A stretch of 64,000 nt of DNA from Cepaea nemoralis (lineage: Eukaryota; Mollusca; Gastropoda; Stylommatophora; Helicidae), in NCBI GenBank assembly GCA_014155875.1, contig JACEFZ010014585.1:780001-844000 (forward strand). The letters run 5' to 3'. Positions 11,247 to 22,895 of the stretch are shown piece after piece. Under the pieces are notes generated by a model that saw only the letters and a program-made list of their open reading frames with translations, was not told the origin of the DNA and ran no database searches. Every line of letters starts with the position of its first letter. Position 1 is the stretch's first letter. Position numbers and translations under genes: made by a program.

Positions 11247-11734
11247 CTATGTGCTATCCGCTCCCATCTGTCTCATAAAAACAGTGGTCGCCTGCCAGAG
11301 AAGCAAAAACGTCTGATATTGTAACCATCCAAGCGTGAAGTAACTGGTGACTAAGTTGGTTTGGCAACTGCAGACGATCGCTGTGTCAAAAGATGGTGTG
11401 TGGTATATCGCAGACAATGAAATGTTGTAGGGCAGAGCGTCTCTCAAACTGGATGACAAATGGTATTAAAAGTAGGTTCCTCACATCCCCAAGCTTTACG
11501 GTCTCTGCTTTGATGAAGACTGTCCAGGACCACACATCTTTCACGCTTCAAGGCTGAAAGTGGGTCACAGTAATTTTGAACGATGATGGCAGATATTCTA
11601 CACATAAACCCTGCACTCATACTTGGAGACCTCAAGCGCACGATGCATGACCATCAAGAGTGCATTGCTTGCTTACCGTGATAGAAACAAACTCATTAGA
11701 ATAAAGTCAAGAACCTTTTACACAAATTAAATCG
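11247..11734. other. Intronic repeat remnant shared with 12840-12985
   Basis: A block at about 11480-11640 (CATCCCCAAGCTTTACGGTC, then a hydrophobic antisense frame) is repeated at about 12845-12985 with high identity, so it belongs to an interspersed element I cannot name. The rest is unassigned. Confidence 0.5.
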
Positions 11735-11938
11735 CAATGGGCCTATGCAGTTAACCCAGTGTTTTTATTGACCAATAGCTATTCGGTGAGTGATTTAGTC
11801 TGTATCACGCCGGTCGCCTTTACTTCTCAAGACATTTCCTGGTACCCATTTAGGATGGTTCGACTTGGGGATCCAGGTCAAGTTTAACAATTCAACACCG
11901 CCATGCTATCTCACCGCATGTCTGCGGCTCCCTACAAT
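11735..11938 (-). mobile_element. SINE family B copy (antisense)
   Basis: Contains TTTTTATTGACCAATAGC, CTTCTCAAGACATTTCCTGG and the head complement ending TGCGGCTCCC. Confidence 0.75.
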
Positions 11939-12124
11939 ATCTAAGAGCCGAGACAATTATGTATGAGCAATGGTCATCAAGTTTGTAGACCTGAGTGCAC
12001 TGAGGAATAGGTGACAAACCGTTTCCTCACTTTCACAGGCGACGAGCTCAGAAACCGAACCCTTGTCCTACCATGCTCATGACGTCCAGGAAACTGTTAC
12101 GGAGCAAATTAATTAATAATTCAG

Positions 12125-12336
12125 ATGAACAAGAGAGATGCTAATATTTCTTTTCAAATAATGATACAACGTTTCTGTCAGTTTGACAACTCTTTGGGCA
12201 GACATAAAGGAGCTGTTTTCTACTCCATATTGGTACACTGCAAGACACACCTTGATATGTACCATCTGGCCATAGATCCAGGAGCTGTAACTTCTGATGC
12301 TGTTGCTGCTGTTCATGAGGATTGTTTTAAGGATAT
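12125..12336 (+). CDS. Exon 5, helical-repeat protein
   Basis: Acceptor TAATAATTCAG, near-consensus donor AT|GTAAGT; phase 0 in, phase 2 out. Codes about 70 residues, for example FQIMIQRFCQFDNSLGRHKG and HLAIDPGAVTSDAVAAVHED. The next exon is 6.2 kb away across the LINE and the satellite array, and its phase still fits. Confidence 0.65.
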
Positions 12337-12449
12337 GTAAGTAACCTGTGGAAAACATATGTTTCTGTAATGTTCATAGATCTCTTCTGCTTAGAGGACG
12401 GGTTCCTGTTCTAACGCCATACCAAATACCCAGATTTTATATGATTAAA

Positions 12450-12605
12450 AAAGAGTGGCTGAGAGGTTTAACACGATTAAACATTTTATTCTAACCGCGG
12501 CAAAGTAGGTTCACACCACGAGCCTGACTTAAACTTTGATTCTCGTCCTTGACTTCAGGGCCCCAGAAGTTGGAGAATGTTCGCCTGTTGGTGAGGGTCA
12601 ATATA
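12450..12605 (+). mobile_element. SINE family F, diverged fragment
   Basis: tRNA-like AGAGTGGCTGAGAGG start, CTCGTCCTTGACTTC and TGTTCGCCTGTTGGTGAGGG, matching family F at 48.4 and 50.6 kb. Confidence 0.5.
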
Positions 12606-12649
12606 TATCGTCCTGATAGACGACAATAAAATAAACCAATAAAAAGATA

Positions 12650-12840
12650 TCAATTGTAACGAGAAAAAGAGTGTTGAGATGCTACATAGAACCCTTACTT
12701 TTGTATGGATGTGAAGCGTGGACAATGAGCAGACAAGCTGAAAAACATCTGATGGCTGCGAAAATGTGGTTTCTGCGGAAAATGGAAAGAACACCATGGA
12801 CAGACAGAAAAAAAACAACACCAATAAACAAGTCCTTTCC
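12650..12840 (+). mobile_element. RTE-like LINE fragment
   Basis: Codes in pieces LRCYIEPLLLYGCEAWTMSR and MWFLRKMERTPWTDRK, the conserved region after RT found again at 37.1 kb. Ends abruptly at the repeat near 12845. Confidence 0.75.
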
Positions 12841-13210
12841 CTAACATCCCCAAGCTTTACTGTCTCTGCTGTGATGAAGACTTCCAGGACCACACATCTT
12901 TCACGCTTCAAGACTGAAAGTGGGTCACAGTAATTTCGACCGATGATGGCAGAAATGTCACACCCAGACCCTGCACCCATACTTGGAATAATCGATGTGT
13001 CAAAAATAGCAACTTGAAACAGGCTGTGAGAACGTTATTAATAAATTCCATTCACCATGCGCCTCTTCAGGCTTGGCATTTTATATTTCTAAACAAACGA
13101 TATAATGAGGTGGCTATGATTCTGTTAAGTGGTCACGCTAAATCCACATTATACGTCTTCCCTGGCACACCTTTTGCTGCATGCCATCTTTGTCAATGAT
13201 TCCTCTAAAG

Positions 13211-13499
13211 CAGTGGTTCTCAACCAGAACGATTACTTGATATTGTTTTCCCCTCCATACTTTAAGGTTCTGTATTTCTCGCCCTTCTGAAATTCGTGTT
13301 ATAACGTAAGAAGACCCGCAAATCACGTGTTATGTAGATGTCTGGACTTGTTCTTGTATTTGTTATTAAATTTAGCTTACATTTTTACGCATACTGTGTA
13401 GGGGCAGGGGTGAGGAATTTAAAACTGAAGGTTATGGGACACGTGACATGTTCGTATTGGGATTATCTGTCTGGGGAATATTCCACTAGGCCATCAAAC
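13211..13499 (+). mobile_element. hAT-type MITE, left part only
   Basis: Starts with the inverted-repeat end CAGTGGTTCTCAACC and is homologous to 47880-48060 (CTTGATATTGTTTTCCCCTC, then CTCGCCCTTCTGAAATTCG). The right end is missing; the LINE at 13511 lies where the element decays. Confidence 0.75.
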
Positions 13500-13555
13500 A
13501 CTTATACACTCGCAGAAGGCGCTTAAAGAAGGCGCAGAAGGCGCTTAAAATGTGA

Positions 13556-16339
13556 CAGATTGGGTATCGGAAATGTGCATCATTTAGTCAACGCCGACCC
13601 ATTCTTGATAAACTACTCTACGGAAACGATATTGTAGTCTTACAAGAAACACAGTTCACCGACGGAACAGTCAATGTTGCGGGATTTCAGGGTTTCCTTA
13701 ACAGGCGGCACCTCGGACAGGCCATTCTGGTCCGCGACAACATACTAGTGTCTGAGATCGATATGTCCGCCTGGAACAGCGATGCCCTGCAAGTGCAGGC
13801 ATTAAGAATAATGACACCAGTGCAGCTTGTAATCGTTAACGTCTATGCGCGAAATGGGAAGGTCGACGTGCGACAATGGCAGAGTTTGTTCGATATGGAT
13901 GAAAGACATATCATCTACTGCGGGGACTTCAATGCCAGAGGCAGTCAATGGGGGAATTGCATCACCAATAGACAGGGAGAAGATTTGGAGGACGCCCTGG
14001 CATCTGCTGCCCTAATCTGTCTGAATGATGGGAAGGTCACTAGAATGGCCACTCGACCAGGTGACTCTGACAGCATCATTGACTTGGCTCTGGTGTCGCC
14101 CACCATCGCACCAAGGTGCCGGTGGGGCACACTGGGATACCACGATAGTGACCACTACCCTTGTGTCATCCTGATCAAGAAAGACGGGGCCATGAGTCAA
14201 AGAAACAAGACCAATGCCTTCCCGTACGACACCACTGGTCAAGACGCCGTAAGCAAGATCAGAAGAAGGAAACTAACTTCCTCCCGTAGGAGACAAGAAA
14301 GATGGCTGCAGCCACCATGGTGGAATGGAGAGGTCGAGAAGGTGTGGCTGGGAAAGAGGCAGGCTGTCAAAGACTGGCAAAAGGCAAGAAAGGCTAACAT
14401 GCCACAGGTTGAGTTGGCGAACCTGAAGACTGAGGTCGTTAGGACGACGACTTTATTCAAATCCTGCGCCAAACAGGCCAAGGCCGACAAATGGGACGAG
14501 TTCTGCAGGAAGGTGTGCTCCGAGCAATCTCTTACGACATTCTGGCGCCTCCACAAGAGCATGAACGGTGCTGCACAACGCAGGGGTATTCCAGACTTTC
14601 AAGGCACAGACCTCGCATGGAAAAAGTCGGATGCGGATAAAGGTAAGGCCCTTCTTGCACGCTACATAGAACAGACTGACCAGAAAGACGAGCCCGCCAG
14701 ACAGAGGACCACAACAACACTCTCTCAGTTGTGCAAGGGGGTCGGGACAGACGAAGAATGGACAATCACAGTTGACATATTGCGTGCGATGCTCAAGAAA
14801 TCACCTAACACCGCCCCAGGCCCAGACGGCATCCGATATGGTGACCTAATGGTGATATCAGATGATGACATGGAAGAACTGGCCAGAGAATTCAACACCA
14901 GTATCCAAAGGGGTCAGGTCAAAGAAGAATGGCTACACAGCTACTTGCTGCCGCTGCCAAAACCGAACAAAGACCACTCCAAGATAAGCGGCTACAGAAT
15001 CATTACGATGCAGAATACTGTTGGCAAGCTACTGGAGAAAATTGTAGCACACAGACTTGCTTGGGACTTGGAACAGCTCGGCTGCTTCCCGCCCACACTT
15101 GGAGGATACAGACGCAACAAAGAGTCATGGCTGAATGCGGCGGTCTTTGCTCAAGATGTTTACGAAGGATTTCAGGTCAGAGAAGAGACATGTGCGGCCG
15201 CCATAGACTTAGAGGACGCATATAACAGAGTATCTTTCGAGCACTTGATGCAAACCCTCCTCAGACTGAAAGTGCACCCTCACCTTGTACGATGGATAGC
15301 TGCAGTTCTACTCCAAAGGAAGGTGGTGCTAAGATGCGGGAGTTGGTCTTCTGAGCCGATAACGATATGTCCAGGATTGCCGCAGGGTTCACCACTGTCA
15401 CCAGTACTATTCAACGTGTATACGGTGCCGATCACTGAACAACAGTTGGATGGGAGGGGTAGGACTCTATCATTCGTTGACGACATCCTCGTGTATCGAC
15501 AGGGTCGAGATAGACAGGCGGTTGCCAACTATATGCAGGGCGAACTAGATCGAATTTCCTCATGGTGTGCTGATGCCGATGCCCTTGTCAACCCTGCAAA
15601 GGCAACGGTTACATGGTTCTCACTAAACAACCATATTGTGAAAACAGACCTGCCGGCAGTAAGAATGGATGGGAGCATTCTGAGTAGAACCCAGTCAATG
15701 ACATATCTTGGCGTGAGGCTTGATCGTAGCCTGTCCTTCAGAGATCATGTCGATTATGTCATAACGAAGGCTCGAAAAGGTGTGGCAGCAATGAGAGTCA
15801 TGGCGACTGCCAATATCGAGCAAAGACTGCTATTACTTCTGTTCCAAGGACTTGTGCTTTCACGCATCGAGTATGCCCTGGCCATCCTCACTGTCAGCCC
15901 TACACAGATTGGAAGACTTGAAAAGGTACAAAACGAAGCCATGCGCATCATTTTGGGCTGCACGAGAGACACCAGCTGTGTAGCAATGAGATACCTCCTT
16001 GACTTCCCGACAATGGAACACAGGATCAAGATCTGGAGAGCTCGTGCATACTTAAAAATAAGTGCAGATGAGCAGCACCCTCTGCATGACGCTGTATTCA
16101 GAGAAAAGGGTGACAGGCTAAAGAGGGGCAAATCATGGATGGGTCGGGCGGAAGATGTCGTCGGACAGGTCTGCAGTCTTACCAGTATCAACCCCGGCAA
16201 GGAATGGGTGCCGGTGCCTCCAGCTTTTAAGTGTGCAGAGAGCAGAACCCTGCCGCTGTCAATGCAGAGGTTAACGCGCTCATCTATGATCACTCAGATA
16301 GCCCCGAAGTGCTCATCTATACAGATGGATCTGTTGTAA
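13556..16339 (+). pseudogene. LINE ORF2: endonuclease and reverse transcriptase, frameshifted
   Basis: Open from just after a TGA at 13553; the first residues are missing or altered, so no start codon is trusted. Endonuclease motifs: VVLQETQF, YCGDFNARGSQWGN (about 13916-13956) and HDSDHYP (about 14141-14161). RT motifs: PGPDGIRYGD, GLPQGSPLSPVLFN and FVDD at 15473-15484. The frame runs off at 16339 because of a one-base indel near 16236-16250, after which RNase H continues in another frame. About 20 codons of nonsense end the ORF. Confidence 0.85.
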
Positions 16340-16971
16340 AGCAGCAGAGAAGTGCGTGGGCATTTACAGCCCGTTCAGCGGGCCGAACCGTTCAAGAATC
16401 CAGTGGTGCCCACTCTATGACCACGAGCAGCATGACGATGGAGGTGATGGCAGTTACACAGGCTTTCATATGGCTGGAATCACAGCATTATACCAACGTG
16501 TGTGTACTAAGTGATTCAATGAGCATGATTCAGAAGGTCGAAGCTGGATCTGTACGTAGACAGTGGACTGAGTCGCTGCGGAAGTCTGTTGTCCGCAAAG
16601 TCACCTTCATCTTCGTCCCGGGACATGCGGGAGTCGAGGGAAATGAACGAGCTGATAAATTGGCTGGCTCTGCACCCCCTGTAGATGGCCAGCCCATGGA
16701 TCGTGCGGATGTTATTAACGCCCTTAAAGATATGGCGAGAACAGAGGATTTTGACGCCAGTGATTCCACATCGCTCTCCAGGATGAAAGACCTGGGAGTA
16801 AGAATCGGCACAGCCAGACGCGAGAGGTACATCGGGAAAACAAAGCGCCTCGTCAACCAACACAGAACTGGCACCATTAGCCACCGGACGCTGATGCATA
16901 TGCTGGGGGGAGGATCTGAGCACCTATGGACATGTCCGGAGTGCAACGAAGATACCCCAACTGATAACTAA
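16231..16971 (+). pseudogene. LINE ORF2 C-terminal part: RNase H and Cys motif
   Basis: Frame +1 relative to the RT part. RNase H residues are visible: YTDGS (about 16318-16332), E in MEVMAV, D in LSDSMSM and the FVPGHAGVEGNERAD segment. The C-terminus reads LMHMLGGGSEHLWTCPECNE, a zinc-knuckle-like end usual in I/Jockey-type ORF2. The stop is followed at once by the tail. Confidence 0.85.
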
Positions 16972-16991
16972 CTAACTAACACCTATACACT

Positions 16992-17358
16992 GTGTATAGT
17001 TAATCCTCTCTATGAGCGGTGTATAGTTAATCCCTGTCTATGAGGTGGTGTTTCTCGTCAATGCCATATTAAATAATATACTCTAAATGCAATAACTTAA
17101 CCCTAGTCTACACGGCAATATGAACATGCAGGTAAAACACTTCGAACTGCAGAACAATAACTACAACACAGTGTCACATACAGATCACCAAGCTCTGTTC
17201 ACTGGCCGGGTGATAAAACCTCGGATGGATAACTCTAGGGAAGTCGGCAAGAATTACACAAAAACAGAGACACTCATGTAGAAAACAAAACTGTAGATTT
17301 AGACTGGTTTCAAGCAAATGAGAGAATTATGACGAGAAGTACGGTAATCTATCTTGTC
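16992..17358. other. Intron between LINE and satellite
   Basis: Contains a short duplication of GTGTATAGTTAATCC (about 16991 and 17020); otherwise nothing recognised. Confidence 0.4.
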
Positions 17359-18546
17359 GTTTACAGCACTGAACTTTCCATGTGATAAATGTAATACTAT
17401 TTCAGCATGTTTACAGCACTGAACTTTCCATGTGATAAATGTAATACTATTTCATCATGTTTACAGCACTGAACTTTCCATGTGATAAATGTAATACTAT
17501 TTCAGCATGTTTACAGCACTGAACTTTCCACGTGATAAATGTAATACTATTTCAGCATGTTTACAGCATGAACTTTCCATGTGATAAATGTAATACTATT
17601 TCAGCATGTTTACAGCATGAACTTTCCATGTGATAAATGTAATACTATTTCAGCATGTTTACAGCATGAACTTTCCATGTGAAAAATGTAATACTATTTC
17701 AGCATGTTTACAGCATGAACTTTCTATGTGATAAATGTAATACTATTTCAGCATGTTTACAGCATGAACTTTCCATGTGATAAATGTAATACTATTTCAG
17801 CATGTTTACAGCATGAACTTTCCATGTGATAAATGTAATACTATTTCAGCATGTTTACAGCATGAACTTTCCATGTGATAAATGTAATACTATTTCAGCA
17901 TGTTTACAGCATGAACTGTCCATGTGATAAATGTAATACTATTTCAGCATGTTTGCAGCACTGAACTTTCCATGTGATAAATGTAATACTATTTCAGCAT
18001 GTTTACAGCATGAACTTTCCATGTGATAAATGTAATACTATTTCAGCATGTTTACAGCATGAACTTTCCATGTGATAAATGTAATACTATTTCAGCATGT
18101 TTACAGCATGAACTTTCCATGTGATAAATGTAATACTATTTCAGCATGTTTACAGCATGAACTTTCCATGTGATAAATGTAATACTATTTCAGCATGTTT
18201 ACAGCATGAACTTTCCATGTGATAAATGTAATACTATTTCAGCATGTTTACAGCATGAACTTTCCATGTGAAAAATGTAATACTATTTCAGCATGTTTAC
18301 AGCATGAACTTTCCATGTGATAAATGTAATACTATTTCAGCATGTTTACAGCATGAACTTTCCATGTGATAAATGTAATACTATTTCAGCATGTTTACAG
18401 CACTGAACTTTCCATGTGATAAATGTAATACTATTTCAGCATGTTTACAGCACTGAACTTTCCATGTGATAAATGTAATACTATTTCAGCATGTTTACAG
18501 CACTGAACTTTCCATGTGATAAATGTAATACTATTTCATCATGTTT
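17359..18546 (+). repeat. 49/50-bp satellite, about 24 tandem units
   Basis: Unit GTTTACAGCATGAACTTTCC ATGTGATAAATGTAATACTA TTTCAGCAT (49 bp; 50 bp with GCACTGAAC). The 50-bp form is mainly at both ends and the 49-bp form inside. Rare variants (GTGAAAAATG; TTTCATCATG) each occur twice, suggesting internal block duplication. Each unit ends in ATTTCAG, like the exon 6 acceptor 22 bases beyond the array. Confidence 0.97.
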
Positions 18547-18567
18547 TCTTCATAAAACACATTTCAG

Positions 18568-18763
18568 TTCTCAGCTTAGTGTGATTTCGGACAAACGATT
18601 CTTGCATAATGCTCAAGAATCCATCAAAAGACTCATCTTTGAAAGACTGGTCAAAGTTCTTGGTGCCGTTAGCAGTTGGAATGAGTTGTTCGTGTACAGA
18701 CTTAGACATTATATTTTCAAAATGACTCGTAAGGATTTACAAGACACCTACCAGCCCGCTTGG
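18568..18763 (+). CDS. Exon 6, helical-repeat protein
   Basis: Acceptor CACATTTCAG just after the 49-50-bp satellite; donor TGG|GTATGT. Phase 2 in, phase 0 out, matching exons 5 and 7. Codes 65 residues including SIKRLIFERLVKVLGAVSSW and RKDLQDTYQPAW. The satellite units end in ATTTCAG, a motif very like this real acceptor. Confidence 0.7.
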
Positions 18764-18809
18764 GTATGTTTATATTATATTAGAATGTCACTGTGACTTA
18801 TTTATTCAA

Positions 18810-18935
18810 ATGAAACTTATTACAGGCAACTCAAATTGTTTCGTTTGTGTTGTGTGATTTCTGCGGTTTGTACCTGACAAGATGCAGCGGCATATTCTAG
18901 GCACTACATCGTGCAATCTATTGTTTGTGTCTTCG
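18810..18935. mobile_element. MITE family K fragment
   Basis: ACATCGTGCAATCTATTGTTTG and TTGTACCTGACAAGATGCAG match the arm at 26735-26800. Confidence 0.5.
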
Positions 18936-19030
18936 TTATTCACATTATCTATTCGCTATATTTGTTATGTTAAAATTGTTTCTAATTATACAAACGAAAT
19001 AAGTATTATTTTCTGCAGTGTCAGATGTAC

Positions 19031-19222
<192 letters not shown>

Positions 19223-19840
19223 ACCACACTGTAGACAAATGGTAAAGGTGACATATTTTTCTTAAAATATGACCAAGGGGTCGCCAAGCCGTGACTGCAA
19301 TACTTGCCTGCTATCAGCCTAGGAAATATCTGACTTTCTTGCAGTCTCGCAGCGTGCACAGTTTGAATCCCCGGCACACTTCATCACAGGGAAGACCGTG
19401 GTTGATCCTTGCTTCAAGATCCATTCCAGGATGACTCATCAGGTGGTAAAGAGTACCCCAACTCTCACATAGTGCCCTGCATCCCAGTTAAAGACATACA
19501 CTCAATGCAGTGACAATGACGAAACTAATAGGTGAAGACACAAAACCATGGCTGTGATTATGAAGAAACTAATAAGTGAAGACATAAAACCATGACTGCG
19601 ATAATGAAGAAACTAATAGGTGAAGGAATAAAAACCATGATTGTGACAATGAAGAAAATAACAGCCCAAGAACAATACTATGACACCGAAGGAAATAACA
19701 TTTGAAAGCATAAAACCAACGTTGAGACAATGAAAACAACATGATATCCTTGAGATAGAGAAACCTGAAAATAGTTATCTATTGTAGAAAAGTCTTGCAT
19801 GGAGTCACAGCGACACATAGGCTAGAAAGTTTGTCTACCA
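19223..19840. other. Intron with degenerate ~65-bp repeats
   Basis: From about 19500 to 19740, phrases such as AATGAAGAAACTAATAGGTGAAG and AAAACCATG recur four to five times. No exon is seen. Confidence 0.5.
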
Positions 19841-19844
19841 GCTC

Positions 19845-20135
19845 GGTCGTCGTGTAATCGAATCCCATAGATGCAGGTCAAAACTGTCATTTGCTGCCTA
19901 TAGTACCTTGCAGTGTAGGGCGGGGGGGGGGGGGGGGTGTCTTGAGCCAAAATGTTAATGATGAATCAAAAATTGCCCTCGGCTCCCAGGTCGAACCAGC
20001 CTAAAATGGGTACCAAGAAATGTTTTGAGACGTAAAGGCTTCCGGTGTTCTATTGACCATATCGCCTATGGAGTGTTGATTTAAGTACATATATGCTAAA
20101 TACCCCTCAAGGCGTGAAAAAGGTCCTTGTCTTTT
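19845..20135 (+). mobile_element. SINE family B copy with embedded family G end
   Basis: Head-like CCAGCTCGGTCGTCGTGTAA TCGAATCCC, then a family G piece (CATTTGCTGCCTATAGTACC and a G16 run), then family B core CAGGTCGAACCAGCCTAAAA and TGTTTTGAGACGTAAAGGC. Confidence 0.6.
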
Positions 20136-20499
20136 TTTTTTTTAAAGTCTTGCAGACTCAGTGGTAATGTTCTTGCTTCTTAGGGAAATGGCTCATTGTG
20201 TGAGGCAGACAAGCTAAATCAAAAGGACAACGTTCCTGATTTAAGTTAGCGATGGTGGGTGAATGCTGGAAGGCGAGAATGCTAATTAGTCCCGCGACTT
20301 GGTATGGAGTAAACCTGTACAAATCAACATGTCAACATTGGTCAGGAATGAAAATGTACCACACTTCAAAGCATTAAATTTCATAGGAAATATAGCAAGT
20401 ATTATCATAACGGTCATGTTTATGACAATGATGAACATGATAAATATGGTTCTGAGAATGATTTTAATCATACTGATTAAGCGAATCCTTAACATCCCT

Positions 20500-21310
20500 T
20501 GAAACAAGTGAAGAGTTTCAAGTACCTGGGAAGTATAATATCATCAAATGGCAGATCAGAAAACGAGATTGAAAATAAAAGTCGCTTAAAAGTCGACAGG
20601 GTCGACTTCATTGCACCGGGTTTTATCCCATATGGCTCGGTCCCTTTCCGCAGCACGTAAAGCATCGCACAAAGCACGAACTCCGTAGCTTTTAGCGACG
20701 ACCCACAGGAGTCTCCGAAACATTTAACTCGTAAACCAAAGGGTGCGGCCCGGAATCGAACCCACAACCTTCGGAGCACGAAAAATAGGTGCAATAAGGC
20801 AAATCAACTCATTGGACAAATGGCACCAATACAAAAGAACAAACATGTATCAGTAACTACTAAGAAAGCACTTTACAACATAATCTTCCTACAAACTCTA
20901 TGCTACCAATGCCAAACCTGGACTATGAGAGAAAAAGAGAAAAGAAAAATCACAACAACAGAAATGAGGTTCCTGAGAAGAATACTCAACGTATCAGGAA
21001 GAGATAAGATCAGAAATGAAGAAATCGGGACTAAAGTGGGGGTTAAAGCAGCACTAGAGTTTATTAGAAAGCAGCAAGTCAAATGGTTTGGCCATGCAAG
21101 TAGGTTACCAGTTAACAGCATACCACAACAAGCAATGATGTACAGACCAGATGGAAACAGAGGAAGAGGCCGACCACGTAAACGTTGGACGGAGGGAATA
21201 GCAGAGTCCATGGGAATATCGATATATGAAGCCCATAATCGGGCACTCTCACGAAGTTTATACTTCACCTCGACACCGCAAGGTACAAGAGGAACATGAT
21301 GAGATGAGAT
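20500..21310 (+). mobile_element. RTE-like LINE 3' part with (GATGA)n tail, split by SINE D
   Basis: Codes VKSFKYLGSIISSNGRSENE before the SINE and RANQLIGQM, WTMREKEKRKITTTEMRFLR, then RGRGRPRKRWTEGIAESMG after it; ends ATGAGATGAGATGAG. A large open frame (20820-21299) is retained. Confidence 0.8.
20597..20790 (-). mobile_element. SINE family D copy nested in RTE
   Basis: ACTTCATTGCACCGGGTTTTATCCC to GGAATCGAACCCACAACCTT inside the reading frame of the surrounding LINE. Confidence 0.8.
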
Positions 21311-21571
21311 GAGATTAAGCTAATCATTATAATAATGGCCATGATGATCCTTATGACCATGATGATATTACAGACATGTATAATTATAATCACACATAAC
21401 TCAATAGCACTGAAAGCATGATAAGTACGGAGATAGTCATAATCATTAAAAAAAAACATTTTGCTTATTATACTGGCATGTGCGCATTCTAAACATTATG
21501 CTAAAAATATTGGCATGTAGCTAAACGATAGTTACGGATGGTCAGTTACTCACAGATTAATTGTCTTGCAG
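21310..21571. other. Intron, AT-rich
   Basis: AT-rich sequence with CATGATGAT blocks; nothing recognised before exon 7. Confidence 0.4.
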
Positions 21572-21711
21572 ATAATTGACGTTCTGACATCACGAGAAGC
21601 AGTGAGCGATGTATTCACTGCTGACCACAGCATTAACAATTTTATTGGCGAGCTTATCAATCTGGAAATAATTAATAATACGCTGAATATTCCCATGGAT
21701 ATTTTACAAAT
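21572..21711 (+). CDS. Exon 7, helical-repeat protein
   Basis: Acceptor TTGTCTTGCAG, donor AT|GTAAGT; phase 0 in, phase 2 out. Codes IIDVLTSREAVSDVFTADHS, then INNFIGELINLEIINNTLNI and PMDILQ. Typical internal exon of the gene, too short and ATG-poor to stand out as an ORF. Confidence 0.7.
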
Positions 21712-21896
21712 GTAAGTTGAAATTTGGAGTTCAGAAACTAGTTATGTACATTTAAGAGAATTGATATTCTTACCAACATTTACTTTCTGATTAAATTAAC
21801 GTTCATTGATTATTAACTCTTGTATTTCGAACTTGGACACCTGATTTCAAGATGCTACTCGCAGTCACTAGACTTGAGTTCAAAAGGTGTTCAAGA

Positions 21897-22140
21897 GAGA
21901 AGAGAATCGACTTCGCTGCACCGGGTGTTATCCCATATGGCTCTGTCTCTTTCCGCAGGGCGCGCTGCCGAAAGCTTCGCACAAAGCACAAACTCCGTAG
22001 CACCAGCGACGACCCACATCAGTCTCCGAAAAAAACTGCACTCGTGAACCGAACGACGTCGTTCGGAATCGAACTCACAACCTTCGGCGAGCAAGACAGG
22101 AGGCTCAGCCACTTCGACACGGAGACTCCCAGTAGACCTG
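21897..22140 (-). mobile_element. SINE family D, most complete copy
   Basis: From GAATCGACTTCGCTGCACCG to GACACGGAGACTCCC. Read on the minus strand, the head is TCCGTGTCGAAGTGGCTGAG with GTGAGTTCGATTCCG as B box, a tRNA-derived start. Confidence 0.85.
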
Positions 22141-22510
22141 AGCTCTAATCAGCTGTAAGGTAAGGGATCTGCATCGACAGGAGGGGAAATAAAACCTTGT
22201 TCTGCACGCTGGCCACTGCTCTGGGACATGTGACTTTGAATTCACAAGCACTGTTACAATCCTCTCAAAAACATCAGCAATGATATTATAATAACGAAAA
22301 GCAGAGGGTGGTGCGGAATCAAGCCGTCATCAACAGTTAACCATAATGTTGAATATGACGGAACCATTGGTATCCTTGGACAATGACGACATATAAGTAG
22401 ATCTATATATTTATTACATAGATTAAGCGAACAAATAGGTGGAATTGCTGTATTTAATATATATTTCTAAATGTTCAACTAAATGTTCCTCGTCATGGGC
22501 ACTTCTATTG
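22141..22510. other. Intron, unclassified
   Basis: No exon or recognised repeat seen. Confidence 0.4.
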
Positions 22511-22517
22511 CTTATTT

Positions 22518-22587
22518 CACACACACAAACACACACGCGCACGCAAGCACGCACGCACACACACATATACACGCACACACGCAACCG

Positions 22588-22650
<63 letters not shown>
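22518..22650. repeat. Compound (CA)n/(CACG)n microsatellite
   Basis: CA-rich with CACG, CATATA and CAACCG interruptions. Confidence 0.97.
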
Positions 22651-22653
<3 letters not shown>

Positions 22654-22663
22654 GTATGAAAGG

Positions 22664-22895
22664 TAGGAGAATCGCCTTCATTGATCGGAGTCAATCCCAT
22701 ATGGCTCAGCCTTTTTCCCTTAAAGTTGCCTGCCGAAAGAGTTACAGAGTACAGACTCCTTAGCTCCATCGACGAACCCTTGGAGCCTACTAAACAAGTA
22801 TACTCGAGAACCGAATGACGAAGTACGAAAATGAACCAACGACCTTAATAGCGCAATTCAGGTGGTTTGACCACTTCGCTAAAGAGTCTATCATA
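22664..22895 (-). mobile_element. SINE family D, diverged copy
   Basis: GAATCGCCTTCATTGATCGG, AATCCCATATGGCTCAGCC and TCGACGAACCCTTGGAGCC are recognisable. Confidence 0.7.

Larger units (their letters stand above)
13511..16980 (+). mobile_element. I-clade-like non-LTR retrotransposon, 5'-truncated
   Basis: Flanked by ACTTATACACT (13500-13510) and ACCTATACACT (16981-16991), an 11-bp target duplication with one mismatch. Carries AP endonuclease, reverse transcriptase, RNase H and a C-terminal Cys motif and ends in a (CTAA)n tail, features of I-clade LINEs. ORF1 is absent. The 5' edge holds a 17-bp duplication (CGCAGAAGGCGCTTAAA twice). Confidence 0.85.

Noticed and set aside
15754..16923. Minus-strand ORFs of 135-179 codons
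   Set aside because: Antisense shadows of the LINE RT and RNase H frames.
17359..18546. CRISPR array
   Set aside because: Direct repeats have no spacers and the context is animal genomic DNA.
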